Source: CAYZQH01 sp050300015 (GTDB lineage: Bacteria; Pseudomonadota; Gammaproteobacteria; Pseudomonadales; Cellvibrionaceae). Taken from it: a stretch of 64,000 nt of DNA. Location: assembly GCA_050300015.1 (NCBI GenBank), contig JBNKWZ010000024.1, positions 310,001 to 374,000 of the forward strand, written 5' to 3'. Of the stretch, positions 52,901 through 62,400 are shown in pieces. The position numbers and the translations under genes were made by a program. The notes beneath the pieces are model-generated. The model was given only the letters and a program-made list of their open reading frames with translations, was not told where the DNA came from and did no database searches. The stretch's first letter is position 1. Each line of letters opens with the position of its first letter.

Positions 52901-53687
52901 CTATGAAGGTGCATTTGCAAGGTATTCGGACGCACTGTTTATAGCCGATTTTACGGCAATTGACACGGCGGGTCCTACGGCGCTGTCGTCAAGAGTAGAG
53001 GCTACAACAGTGGCATTTGCTTGGGGTAATGGTGTTTTAGATGCAACTTATAGGTTTGGTTTAAACCGAGCGGCTTCACCAGATGGGCCTTTTTTGCAAA
53101 CGAAAATTGGTTTTGTACCGATGGATGAGGATGGTGTGACCTTGGCGAGCAGCGAATTGAATTTGGACTCGGATTCAAACGGCAGCCTAGACAGCGCTGA
53201 GATTGACGAACAACGCTTTCGATATGGTCGTTTACGCTTGAGTGATTCCCATGGCCCTGAGACGGCAGATTTGCCGGTGCAATTTGTCACAGAGTACTGG
53301 GACGGTACCCGTTGGGTGGTCAACGGTGCGGACAGCTGCACCACGGTAGCGCTGGCCAATATTGGTTATCCCAGTGGTAGTATTGATACTCCCGCCAATA
53401 GAAACGTGACGGTGGGCGCGAGCACAACCGTCGGCGCTTACGCCAACCTGGGGGGGAGTGTGATTACCTTCAGTGAAGGCGATGCGGGGCACTATTTTAC
53501 AGCGCCTGGAGAAAACAATACGGGGCAATTTGATGTGGATGTTGATATCACTCAATATCCATGGCTCGCTTTTGATTGGAACGGTGACGGCAATTATAAC
53601 GATACTGCTTTGCCCACTGCGACGTTCCATTTTGGGAATTACCGTGGGCACGACCGCGTGCTGTATTGGCATGAAGTATTACAGTAA
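49962..53687 (+). CDS. mshQ: MSHA tip protein MshQ, with duplicated N-terminal domain
   Basis: A 1241-residue exported protein. Signal segment near residues 10-27 (ILLLLLWLLLAATAFSS). Residues about 34-262 and 294-525 are two copies of one beta-rich domain: both have PGDYGSL, GxYTFxGDV, TGNMxLWY and a short CxxxxC loop. A serine linker (266-289) joins them. Ig-like domains follow, and residues about 860-1241 form the DUF6701 C-terminal region of MshQ with QYPWLAFDWNGDGNYND and the final YRGHDRVLYWHEVLQ. It is the last msh gene. By analogy it sits at the pilus tip or cell surface and binds a target; that is inferred. Confidence 0.88.
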   Translation: MNNAKPEIFGGSKAILLLLLWLLLAATAFSSSASSASTGCSASFPTALSNSQTTGSISIDNANTIIGTPSNLLQTQNLTVLSQPACDGNDCVASGTTSAPLSYSGFPGGANVTPVYGQTTNLTPGDYGSLSGDGSVTINFTPGDYTFNGDVQFSYASVINIVGTGTVRLYVNGKFTVRDTVQLATSSAADQVLFVYSTGNMKLWYSSTSKFLGYSEGSITLDSSITVEGALAAQGSIVTSYADTITYNATMVSTVSGGSSCAGSTSSSSSSSSSSASSSSSSSSSSTSSGAANCSAIFPSTASNSSLTGSVHIGNQSNLLNSPNDIIVTKQLSEISPPSCGLENCIESGTTSTSFNFTDFPGGPDIMVNYATTHNFVPGDYGSLTTGSITTLNFEPGVYTFDGDVEIEWGTIISASMDGTVEIYINGNLGIRGNIQLNMSGNPNRHFFIFTTGNMMLWYDSDSTFAGYAKGTITLDDAVTVTGALTSESAITLDYQASVTYDTTTLDGVSSAGVCGSIPATPALNHFDWTVSGSGSTCSALEVTLTARDVYSNVLSDYEGTIALSTSTNHGDWAKTATVSDAYGLLSSLGSDVGSANYTFDPSDAGSITLALNNIHAENLQLTAFDSSASVTTSSSAIAFGDNAFVFDYVDTLGADVIAGRPHLLQVDMMQRDPVTGDCQVASNYSVADVKMYLTRQPSDPGGAAPVVSNATNTDSVSLPNTTPGTPNLTLSFASGSAQLFLQTSDVGEYALNIVDDSTAFSGLTIIGSSSVLTARPFGFGISVTGNPGATDAAGPTFIAAGEPFDVQVTAVAWQSADDANNDGIPDGHDNVDATDNINLSNNNALVSFGQESPPMSVSLTSELILPSGGHNPLLSIVSAPTAFSNGVATATVAFNDVGIMAIKAAVAGGAYLSSNSVYTERSESRTSTIGRFTPNVFTIDASTITPFCSVDYAHSYLGQPLEAAIRLTARALGGVLCENYEGAFARYSDALFIADFTAIDTAGPTALSSRVEATTVAFAWGNGVLDATYRFGLNRAASPDGPFLQTKIGFVPMDEDGVTLASSELNLDSDSNGSLDSAEIDEQRFRYGRLRLSDSHGPETADLPVQFVTEYWDGTRWVVNGADSCTTVALANIGYPSGSIDTPANRNVTVGASTTVGAYANLGGSVITFSEGDAGHYFTAPGENNTGQFDVDVDITQYPWLAFDWNGDGNYNDTALPTATFHFGNYRGHDRVLYWHEVLQ
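50757..50828 (+). repeat. Low-complexity serine-codon tract inside mshQ
   Basis: About 24 codons, nearly all AGT, AGC, TCT, TCA and AGC serine triplets with one Ala and one Thr. It encodes the flexible linker between the two duplicated domains. Such serine linkers are frequent in Saccharophagus, Teredinibacter and Cellvibrio. Confidence 0.9.
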
Positions 53688-53734
53688 GGTTGAGGATGCT
53701 ATTAACCCGACAATTATTCCTGACGGTTAATATA

Positions 53735-53987
53735 AAGGGTACTTCTAAAAATACGCTTTTTCGCGATAGCGGTGCAAGCTCCGTTCTCAAATTGGCAGGA
53801 TAGCCAATTTGTACAGCTCAGCTGTCCGCAGGGAAAATCACAAGGAGGTGGTTCATGATTTACTCTGTGTAAACTGCGGTTCTCGGAAATTGCTTCGTGC
53901 GTTGCTCTGCCCCCTACGTCCATGCCGTCGCTCGGGCGGCATCTCCAGGCTCTCACGAAAAAATTTCCATTTTTAGAGCTACCCTAA
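53735..53987. repeat. MITE-like repeat, copy 2 (about 253 bp, opposite orientation)
   Basis: Ends GGGTACTTCTAAAAAT and, inverted, GGGTAGCTCTAAAAAT (14 of 16). On the opposite strand it shares blocks GTGAGAGC, GAGAACCGCAGTTTAC, GAGTAAAT and ACGGAGCT with copy 1 at 22337-22483, in the same order. It has about 100 bases of extra interior sequence, so copy 1 may be an internally deleted form. It lies between the convergent mshQ and nadE genes. Confidence 0.75.
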
Positions 53988-54011
53988 AGAAGGTGCGATA
54001 AAAGGGTCACG

Positions 54012-55916
54012 CTAAAATTGGCAATGACTAAAGGGTTGTTGTCCGTTTTTCAGCATTTGTTGCTTAAGGCGTTTATAACCTTCTGTGTATCGTGGTCCTA
54101 ATTGAGATTCTCGGTGATCAAAACCAAAAGCTCGGCGTTTTACCGCAATAACCGGAGGCGCTTGAATACGTTTGGCCACCGCCATACCTTGATACAAATT
54201 CCACCAACGCTCTAAGTCTTGAATAAACGCTTGCGCATTGGGAAACAGTTGGTCTATTTCCACCGGGGTGTTGATCTCTGCTGCGAGGTTGCCGTCCAAA
54301 TACCAACGTAAAATATCTTCTGGTGTAGCACGCTCCCAGCGTTCCACCCAACTTTTAAATAACGCGTCGTGATAGGGGTAGTGCAGGGGGTCACCTTTGC
54401 CTTGATCCACATCTTGGGCAGCACTTAGTTCTGCCGATGGCACTATGGTTAGCGTACCCTCTGGAATAACGGGTGCGGCAAAAACTTCCCGGTTGATGAA
54501 CGCCGCCATCTCATACACCTCTCCCTTCCATAGGTCTGCAAGACACGCTAAAAATCCCCCTAAGTCACCGTATAAGGTACTGTAGCCTACCGTCATTTCA
54601 GATTTATTAGCATTGCATGTAAAGGCGCCGCCAAAAGCCGCCGCCACGCCTGCTAAAATTCGAGAAGACCGGTCGCGCGCCTGAATGTTCTCAAGGACAA
54701 AGTCGGAGAGGTTCAGTTGCTTGGTGTCACTTTTCAGATGCTCAAAGCGACACTGTTCAAATTGCTTGCGCGTCACATCTACCGACGGTGCAATGGGAAT
54801 TTCTTCAAAGTAACAATCCAAATTCAAAGCCAACTGTCTGGCGAGATTTCTGGTGGTTTGTGATGTATAGGGCCCGGGCATGCTCACCAAAAGCAGTTGG
54901 TCAGCGGGCAAAATATGGCGATAGAGTGCGGCTGCAAGCGCCGAGTCGATGCCTCCTGAAACGCCAATGACCACTTTATTAAGCCCCATCCTATTCATGA
55001 ATGCCTTTACACCATAGGTGATGGCTTCGAATTGGTTGGCAATGGTATCTTGAGGCACTGCAGAAATGTCTGTAGGGGCAATGTGTGTGGATTTTAGGTT
55101 GACGTCAATGAAAGTTTCACAAAAGGATTGGGCGGTCGTAATTAATTCACCTGCGATGTTGTACGCGCAGGTGCCGCCATCAAAGGTAAACAGGGTTTTA
55201 CCGTTGTCTTGCAAGCCTGTGCAATTCACATACCCGATGGGAAGGCCAAGCGTTTTAGCATGTTCGCTAAATACTCGGTGGCGTTTATTGTTTTTGGCAA
55301 AGGTGTAGGGGGAGCTACTGATGTTAAATATCCATTGCGCGCCTTTTAGTTTTAGTAGGCGCAAGGGAGAGATGTTGTAATCATCATCCCAGCCATCTTC
55401 GCATAGAATGCCTCCGATGGCGCCGTGTTGGGACGGGATGGGCGAAACCAAATCGTGAATAGAGATGTTTAACTCGTGGGCCAATTTTCGCGGGTCATAA
55501 AAATGGCGATTATCATCGAACTCGCGATAATTGGGCATTAACAGTTTGATGAAAAACGGTTGTAAGGTCACTGGGTGAAGCAGGGCTTGTCCGTCTTCCG
55601 CTGCAATGAGGGCATTGAACTTACGAACACGACCGTCTTCGTTTTTATGGGCCCAATCCATCGCCACACTGCCAAATAATACGGTGATCCCTGTAGAGGC
55701 CTCAATGATGGTTTGGTTGCAGTGTTCACATTCTTTTAAAAAGGCGGTACGTTCCCATTCGTCTGAAAGCAGGTAGCCAGGTACCGCCATTTCAGGGAGC
55801 ACCAAAACGTCCACTCCGTCGGCTTTTGCCTGCGTGATGGCTTGGCAAATACGCTGTGTGTTATTAACCGGTTGCCCCGGTTCGACACACATTTGAAACA
55901 GGCGCACGCTTGTCAA
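54012..55916 (-). CDS. nadE: Glutamine-dependent NAD+ synthetase
   Basis: Final step of NAD synthesis: amidation of deamido-NAD. 634 residues. Residues about 1-270 are a nitrilase-type glutaminase with the triad Glu (LPEMAVPGYLL), Lys (FFIKLLMPNYREFDD) and Cys (GILCEDGWDDD). From about 300 the synthetase domain has the PP-loop VVIGVSGGIDSALAAALY and TVGYSTLYGDLGG. NH3 passes between the two. The C-terminal RRAFGFDHRESQLGPRYTEGYKRL is family-like. Single gene. Confidence 0.95.
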   Translation of the reverse strand: MTSVRLFQMCVEPGQPVNNTQRICQAITQAKADGVDVLVLPEMAVPGYLLSDEWERTAFLKECEHCNQTIIEASTGITVLFGSVAMDWAHKNEDGRVRKFNALIAAEDGQALLHPVTLQPFFIKLLMPNYREFDDNRHFYDPRKLAHELNISIHDLVSPIPSQHGAIGGILCEDGWDDDYNISPLRLLKLKGAQWIFNISSSPYTFAKNNKRHRVFSEHAKTLGLPIGYVNCTGLQDNGKTLFTFDGGTCAYNIAGELITTAQSFCETFIDVNLKSTHIAPTDISAVPQDTIANQFEAITYGVKAFMNRMGLNKVVIGVSGGIDSALAAALYRHILPADQLLLVSMPGPYTSQTTRNLARQLALNLDCYFEEIPIAPSVDVTRKQFEQCRFEHLKSDTKQLNLSDFVLENIQARDRSSRILAGVAAAFGGAFTCNANKSEMTVGYSTLYGDLGGFLACLADLWKGEVYEMAAFINREVFAAPVIPEGTLTIVPSAELSAAQDVDQGKGDPLHYPYHDALFKSWVERWERATPEDILRWYLDGNLAAEINTPVEIDQLFPNAQAFIQDLERWWNLYQGMAVAKRIQAPPVIAVKRRAFGFDHRESQLGPRYTEGYKRLKQQMLKNGQQPFSHCQF

Positions 55917-56050
55917 TGGATGGTTTACTCCTATTAACCGTGCAATAAAATAGATCCCCTAACTTTTTATTGCACGCTCTAACTAAAAATACTGGCGCTG
56001 ATGTGTGACTCATCTTGTATTTTAAGGGCTTTCATTGGCTTTGCAGCCAA

Positions 56051-56107
56051 CGTTGGGGCATGCATGCCCCAACGATTCACCCGGCAGGAATGGTTGCCGA
56101 GTGAATC
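56051..56107 (-). terminator. Tandem hairpins after the autotransporter gene
   Basis: Hairpin 1 (56051-56074) is a perfect 24-bp palindrome with GTTGGGGCATG arms. Hairpin 2 (56074-56107) pairs GATTCAC with GTGAATC and GGCA with TGCC. Both follow the minus-strand stop at 56120. No T-run, so they may protect the message end as much as terminate. Confidence 0.6.
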
Positions 56108-56119
56108 ATTGCGCGTAAC

Positions 56120-57700
56120 TTAAAATTCCAGTCGAAATCCGGCCTGAATTTGACTGGCAGAATAATCGGTGTAGCCAAGCGTTTTTCGGTAACCCAAAAA
56201 ACCACTGACGCCGCGAGGGAGTACGACGCTAAAACCTGCACCTATTTGATAGTACAAAGAATCGGGTTCTTCTGCGAACATGCCAAACATAATGGTTTGG
56301 TCCGTGGCGTAGGCAAACTGACCCGTCACGCGGTCTTGGTCTGTGTCTAAGTCATCGTACATTTTGAACTCAATGTTGGGCACCCAGACACCCCAATCGG
56401 TATTCACGGCGTAAGTGGCTTGCAGGCTGGCTTGTAAGGTACTTTGGGTGACGGCCTGTTTATTCAGCACCACATCCCAGCCGCCCGCACCCGTATCGGC
56501 GTAGCGGTCCACTTTTGAGCTCATATAATGCCACGAGAGAGCAGGGTAGACGGTAAGCGCTTTGTACGAGTAGAGATATTGAACTTCTGTGGAAAAAAAC
56601 CACTGGTTGCCATTGGTGTTGCCTGAGGTTACTGCATCGAATAGCCCGCCATTGAGAACCTGATATTGAATATGGCGGGAGACGTCAATGCTACTGTTAC
56701 CAAACCCTGTTTGTACATCGACACTCAGATTGCCCAAATGGTAGGTACTATAACCAATTACGTTGAGGATGCTGGAGCTCACTTCGCCACCATCTGTCTT
56801 ATAATCTAATTGGTTGTCGGTGTACCCGAGCGCCGCACCCATAAACCATTGGTCATGGAGCGCATAGTCTACACCTGCAGTGAGCGAGGTTGCGCTGTAA
56901 TCAAAACCCGATTCCAATAGGGTTTGGTCTTTGTCGGCGTCTTCCAATTGTAAGCTGGCGAAATAACCAAACTTCGCCAGGATGCCATTGTCACCGGCAG
57001 CACTTCCCAGCTGACCGGACCAACTGAGGCCACCGGTATTCACCGCAGATAAGCCTTGGCCCAATTGCATTAAACGTGCGCCTACCACATTGGCTTGAAA
57101 CTGCGTGGCATTGACGCCAACCTTGGATAATGCCAGGGTTTCTTCTGGTGCAATTTCACGAAGGGCGTGTGCGGCGGCCTCGGGATCGGCCGAAGCTAAA
57201 GCCACGAGGTTGTTACAGCTGTCCAGCAACTCTCTGCTGCCCACACTCAAGTCGGCTTCACCGCTGTTGAATATTGCGTTACACGTTTGATCGATGGCCT
57301 GTGCAATGCTCCCCACATTCGGGCCGTATGGCGCTAAGTTGACCACCGCGGGGATCACGGCAATGGTCACCGTGGCCGTGGCAAATTGATCACCGGCTTC
57401 ACTTCCATTGTTGGTGACAATGGAATAGTTGAATGAATCCGTGCCAATCCAATCTCGGTCTGGCGTGTAGGTGATACCGCCATCGGCATTGACGGTTAGG
57501 GTGCCATTGGCAGGTTGGGTAATCGATTGGGTGTCGAGTACTGGCACCAGGCCATCGCTGTCTGAGTCGTTGTTGAGCACGTCGATGGTGATGGCTGTGT
57601 TAACGGGCACTGACCTAGCATCGTCAACCGCAATGGGCGCGGAAAGGGCCGGAAGCGGTATTAGCAATACACTTAGAAGCAAGTGATGTCGCTTATTCAT
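56120..57700 (-). CDS. Autotransporter with a short Ig/cadherin-like passenger
   Basis: 526 residues from the ATG at 57700 (AAGGA 7 bases upstream). Signal peptide KRHHLLLSVLLIPLPALSA, then one Ig/cadherin-like repeat (AVDDARSVPVNTAITIDVLNNDSDSDG ... GTDSFNYSIVTNNG, about residues 22-118). A helical linker with two cysteines (about 125-190) leads to an autotransporter beta-barrel (about 220-526) ending in AGFRLEF with terminal Phe. The passenger is far smaller than usual and no protease or adhesin domain is seen. Single gene; function at the cell surface is unknown. Confidence 0.8.
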   Translation of the reverse strand: MNKRHHLLLSVLLIPLPALSAPIAVDDARSVPVNTAITIDVLNNDSDSDGLVPVLDTQSITQPANGTLTVNADGGITYTPDRDWIGTDSFNYSIVTNNGSEAGDQFATATVTIAVIPAVVNLAPYGPNVGSIAQAIDQTCNAIFNSGEADLSVGSRELLDSCNNLVALASADPEAAAHALREIAPEETLALSKVGVNATQFQANVVGARLMQLGQGLSAVNTGGLSWSGQLGSAAGDNGILAKFGYFASLQLEDADKDQTLLESGFDYSATSLTAGVDYALHDQWFMGAALGYTDNQLDYKTDGGEVSSSILNVIGYSTYHLGNLSVDVQTGFGNSSIDVSRHIQYQVLNGGLFDAVTSGNTNGNQWFFSTEVQYLYSYKALTVYPALSWHYMSSKVDRYADTGAGGWDVVLNKQAVTQSTLQASLQATYAVNTDWGVWVPNIEFKMYDDLDTDQDRVTGQFAYATDQTIMFGMFAEEPDSLYYQIGAGFSVVLPRGVSGFLGYRKTLGYTDYSASQIQAGFRLEF

Positions 57701-57877
57701 AGTCAATCCTTGGTCGTTTTTTCGGGTGTCCAGTATTAGACAGGGAGATTTGAGGGCTGATTATAAGACCATTGATCAAAACACACCAAGTGGGGCGGGA
57801 ATATTGCCCAAAATAGACTTTACAATTTGAAACTCACCGAGCGAGATACGATTAACTCGACAAGCATTCCTGCTGGA

Positions 57878-59296
57878 TTAATAGGCGTTTGACAACCAAT
57901 TGTTTAGTTTTTGCACGGTGGTGGCATTTACGTGCCAGCCAAGATCGGTTCTACGATAGAGGATGTCATTGGCTGTTGTAGCCCATTCCTCATCTTGAAG
58001 GTATTTTACTTCGGCTTCATATAGTGAGCTGCCAAAATCCGTACCTAGTTCAGAGACATGCGTACGACTCTTAAGGAGTTTATACACGTTAGTGCCATAG
58101 GTATTGGAAAGGCGCGTTAAGAGTAGTGTGGGTAACTTGGGGTAGGCATGGCCGAGTTCTTCGAGAAAGGCTTCTCGGGTTGTATCAGTGTCCTTTAACG
58201 GTGAGGTGGGGGTCGAGTGTTCATGCGGGTTTGGCAGAAAGGGTTTTAAAACAGCCGTGGCACGCTCAGCGAGTAAACGATGCTTGCTCGGGTCTGTTCC
58301 TAGAATATTGAGTAGTGGGCCGAGCCCTGGGGATGAGTCCAAATCGAGCAGAACATTAGGCACATAACTGGGGGATGACGCTGTGGGATCCTCATAGATG
58401 GGGCGCTCAATAAAAACGGTATCAACGATATCGTCTACCGTCAGTGGCTCTTGAAAGCAGCTGTTGAAGCGTTCAAGCAACTGCGCGGTCCCCAGGTCGA
58501 GTGGTGCTCGGATGGGGCCTAGCGCCATCAATTGTTGACCAATAGGAGAAACGGAAATCAACTGGCCATCTGCATTTTGCAGAATGTAACCGTGGTTGCC
58601 GGTGAACTTTTTGCGAACGATTAGTGTGACTTGGGGATGCAGTACTATATTCGACCGCGTTTCGCCTTTCAGTAATTTCAAAGTATCCAAAACGTGAGTG
58701 CCACTGGCGTTGATGACCGCGCGTGCTAAGATCACGCGTTCTGACGTGTGGATTTGCCAGTGTTTTCCCCTTTGAGCATGTGTCACGGGGGCGCGCGTAA
58801 TCACATGACCACCGCTGTGTCTAAGCGCCTGAGCATAGCCAATGGCCAACCGCTGTTCCTGTAAACGAAAACCCGTGTAGGGGTAAGTTATTATTTCCGG
58901 CGCCAAGGGCTGTCCGGGGTTTTTAGGCGGTGTGGGTAGGCTGAGGAAGGCCGGTGACAGGCGTGCCATCAACCCCAGCCCCAGTTCAACTCGCTTAGTA
59001 CTGCGAATGGCGGGGGCGTGTAGCACGTAAAATTGGGTGGCTCTGACCCAATGGGGAAAATTCCTAGAGAGTTTGGATTCTTCTCGTAAATTGCGTATCA
59101 CGTCCGTGATAGCGAACTGTTCAAGCTTTAAGAGGTTGGCGTTGTGGCTGACCCAATAGTTTTTACATGCCGACTCGCCAATATCTTTAGGGCAGATGAG
59201 CGCAACATTCAGGCCTGTGCTCGCCGCTAAAGCGGCGCTGCTGGTGGCATGTAGATCGCCACCGATGACGACAATGTCATACATTGCTTTCTGCAT
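57878..59296 (-). CDS. Divergent GlpD-like FAD protein with degenerate cofactor motif
   Basis: 472 residues resembling glycerol-3-phosphate dehydrogenase GlpD (usually about 500). The start MYDIVVIGGDLHATSSAALAA replaces GGGINGAG with GGDLHATS, losing two of the three dinucleotide-binding glycines. The SSKLIHGG stretch of GlpD becomes WVSHNANLLKLEQ. The middle and C-terminal parts are recognisably GlpD-like (INASGTHVLDTL, LLLTRLSNTYGTNVYKLL). It lies between the autotransporter and hrpA, divergent from hrpA, with no glp genes near. I infer a paralogue that may not bind FAD normally. Confidence 0.7.
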   Translation of the reverse strand: MQKAMYDIVVIGGDLHATSSAALAASTGLNVALICPKDIGESACKNYWVSHNANLLKLEQFAITDVIRNLREESKLSRNFPHWVRATQFYVLHAPAIRSTKRVELGLGLMARLSPAFLSLPTPPKNPGQPLAPEIITYPYTGFRLQEQRLAIGYAQALRHSGGHVITRAPVTHAQRGKHWQIHTSERVILARAVINASGTHVLDTLKLLKGETRSNIVLHPQVTLIVRKKFTGNHGYILQNADGQLISVSPIGQQLMALGPIRAPLDLGTAQLLERFNSCFQEPLTVDDIVDTVFIERPIYEDPTASSPSYVPNVLLDLDSSPGLGPLLNILGTDPSKHRLLAERATAVLKPFLPNPHEHSTPTSPLKDTDTTREAFLEELGHAYPKLPTLLLTRLSNTYGTNVYKLLKSRTHVSELGTDFGSSLYEAEVKYLQDEEWATTANDILYRRTDLGWHVNATTVQKLNNWLSNAY

Positions 59297-59419
59297 GGTT
59301 CGTCTCTCTACGTGTCAGAGCGGTCTGTTATAAGGTTATACCCATAGTCTATATCAGGGATTCGCAACAAGCGGAGCTTTTTAGGATAATGCCCCCCCTT
59401 TTAACCCTCAGTGGACGCC

Positions 59420-62400
59420 ATGAATTTTCCTTTAGAGACCCTACCGAGCGAAGACGATTTCTTGTCACTATTGGATTCGGTCACCTTGTCCGTGGCGGCA
59501 ACGCTAAAGAAACAATGGGTGGAGTGTAAAAAACGTGCAGATCAAGGCTTGCCCCACGACCGGTTGCTGCGCAAATTTTGGGTGGAGCTTGAGCGTGGCC
59601 AGCGGGTTTTGCAGGCAAAAATCGCGTTAGCGCCCAGTGTGACCTTCCCTCTGGGGTTACCCATATCACATCGCGTTGAGGACTTGAAAGCAGCGCTTGG
59701 GGCCCATCAAGTGATCATCGTGGGTGGAGAAACAGGTTCTGGCAAGACCACTCAAATACCCAAAGTATGTTTGCAGTTGGGGCGCGGTCTTAAGGGTAAG
59801 ATCGGCCATACCCAACCGCGCAGAATCGCCGCCACGACGGTCGCAACACGCATTGCACAAGAGCTAGAGCAGTCACTTGGCCCGGTGGTGGGATATCAGG
59901 TTCGTTTCAGTGATCAATGCGAGCCAACGACGCACATCAAATTGATGACCGACGGTATCTTGCTGGCTGAAATACAAACTGACCCTTTACTTTTGCAATA
60001 CGATACTCTCATTGTGGATGAAGCCCACGAACGCAGTTTGAATATTGATTTTTTATTGGGCTATCTCAAACAATTGTTGCCTAAGCGGGCAGACCTAAAA
60101 TTGATTATTACTTCAGCTACTATAGATCTGGAGCGGTTTTCAAAGCATTTTAATAATGCACCGATCATAGAGGTTTCAGGCAGAACCTACCCCGTAGATA
60201 TTTTGTATCGCCCACCCGTGGACTCCGATGGCGCATTAGACGGCCAAGTACTAGAAGCCATTGAAGAGATACTCACCTTACCCCATGCTCGATCTGGAGA
60301 CATTTTGGTGTTTTTGGCTGGGGAAAAGGATATTCGAGAGGTGGCCCATCGTATTCGCAAAGCGCAGCTTCCGCATTTGGAGGTGTTGCCTCTGTATGCG
60401 CGATTGAGTCTCAGTGACCAAGCAAAAGTGTTTGCTCCGCATAAAGGTCGCCGCGTGGTGCTTGCCACCAACGTGGCCGAAACATCCATCACTGTTCCGG
60501 GTATTGGTTACGTGATCGACCCGGGGTTTGCGCGGGTGAGTCGCTACAGTGCGCGTACCAAAATCCAGCGATTGCCAGTGGAACCGATATCACAAGCCAG
60601 CGCCAATCAACGCGCGGGGCGATGTGGGCGTGTAAGTAACGGCGTTTGTATTCGCTTGTATGCAGAAGAGGACTTTTTATCTCGACCTGAATTCACTGAC
60701 GCTGAAATATTGCGTACCAATTTAGCTTCAGTCGTGTTGCAAATGCTGCACATGGGGTTTGGGGATATTCAACGGTTTCCTTTTGTGGATACGCCCGACT
60801 CACGGCTGGTTCGTGACGGCTACAAATTACTTGAAGAGTTGCAGGCGGTCAACGCGAAGGGACGTTTGACCTCCCTTGGAAAGCGCTTGGCAGCTTTACC
60901 GTTGGACCCAAGAATGGCCAGCATGCTTATCGCTGCAGACGAATGGGGAGCCCTCACGGAAGTATTAATTATTGCGGCGGGGCTTACGGTACAAGATCCG
61001 CGCGAGCGCCCCGCGGAAAAACAACAAGCGGCGGATGAAAAACATCGTCGATTTAAAGACGAGCACTCTGATTTTGTCACCTGGTTAAATCTATGGCGTT
61101 ATGTGGAGGAGCAGCGACAAACGCTGAGTCAAAACCAGTGGCGCAAACAGTGTTCAAAAGAGTTTTTGAACTTCATGCGCTTGCGAGAATGGCGGGATTT
61201 ACACCACCAAATGCGTTTGGCTGCCAAAAATCTGGGTCTAAAAGAGAATAGGGAACCGGCCAACTATGAAGCCGTACACAGGGCTTTGCTTTCGGGCTTG
61301 TTGAGCCAGGTGGCGCAAAAATCCGAAGAAAAGGCAGATTATGATTACCTGGGTACACGTAACCGAAAATTATCGATTTTTCCGGGCTCCGGGCAATTTA
61401 AAAAGAAACCCCAGTGGATGATGTCGGCGGAGGTCATAGAAACCTCTAAAGTCTTTGCCCACACGGTTGCCCGCATAGACCCCAAGTGGCTATTGACCAC
61501 GGGTAAACATTTGCTTAAACACCATTACTTTGAGCCCCACTATAATGCGAAAACAGGCATAGTGATGGCCTATGATCGCGTCACTTTACTGGGGCTTGTG
61601 ATCAGTGAAAAGCAATCGGTTAACTATGGGAAAATCGATTCCAAGGTGGCCAGAGAAGTTTTTATTCGTGCTGCATTGGTGGAGGGGGCTTATGCTAAAG
61701 CAAAGCCAAAACCGGGTGCGTTCTTTTTAAAAAACCAAAAAATCATAGCGGAAATTGAAGCGCTGGAAGCTAAATCTCGAAGACGTGACATTTTGGTCAA
61801 TGAAGAAAGCTTGTTTGAGTTCTATCAAGAGCGTGTGCCCAAAGATATCGTTAATCTTGCAGGCTTCGAGCACTGGCGCAAAACAGCTGAGAAGAGCCAG
61901 CCAGCACTGTTAGAAGTGCCAAAAGAACGGTTGATGATGCACCACGCCGAAGGCATTACGCAGGCGCAGTTTCCAAATAGTCTTGAGATAGAAGGCATGA
62001 CGTTTGCTCTGACCTATCATTTTGAACCTGGCCATGAAGACGACGGCGTGAGTATAGGTATTCCCGTTGATGTACTGCATAGCTTTCCAGAGCACCGCCT
62101 GGATTGGGTGGTTCCAGGCCTGTTGCGTGACAAATGTATTGCCTTAGTCAAGGCGCTCCCCAAGCAATGGCGCAAGCGCTTTGTGCCAGTCCCAGATTAT
62201 GTCGACAGAGCCTTGGCCGAGCTCACGCCGTCGAATAAGCCTCTGACCGAAAGCCTCGGTGTCGCTTTACAGAGAATCTTGGGGGAGTCGTTGCCAGAAA
62301 ACCTTTGGGCGGATACATACGTGGATGACTTTTACCGGTTCAATATTCACGTGTTAGATGATAAAGGTAAAGTACTGGCTCGCGACCGTAACCTCACAAT

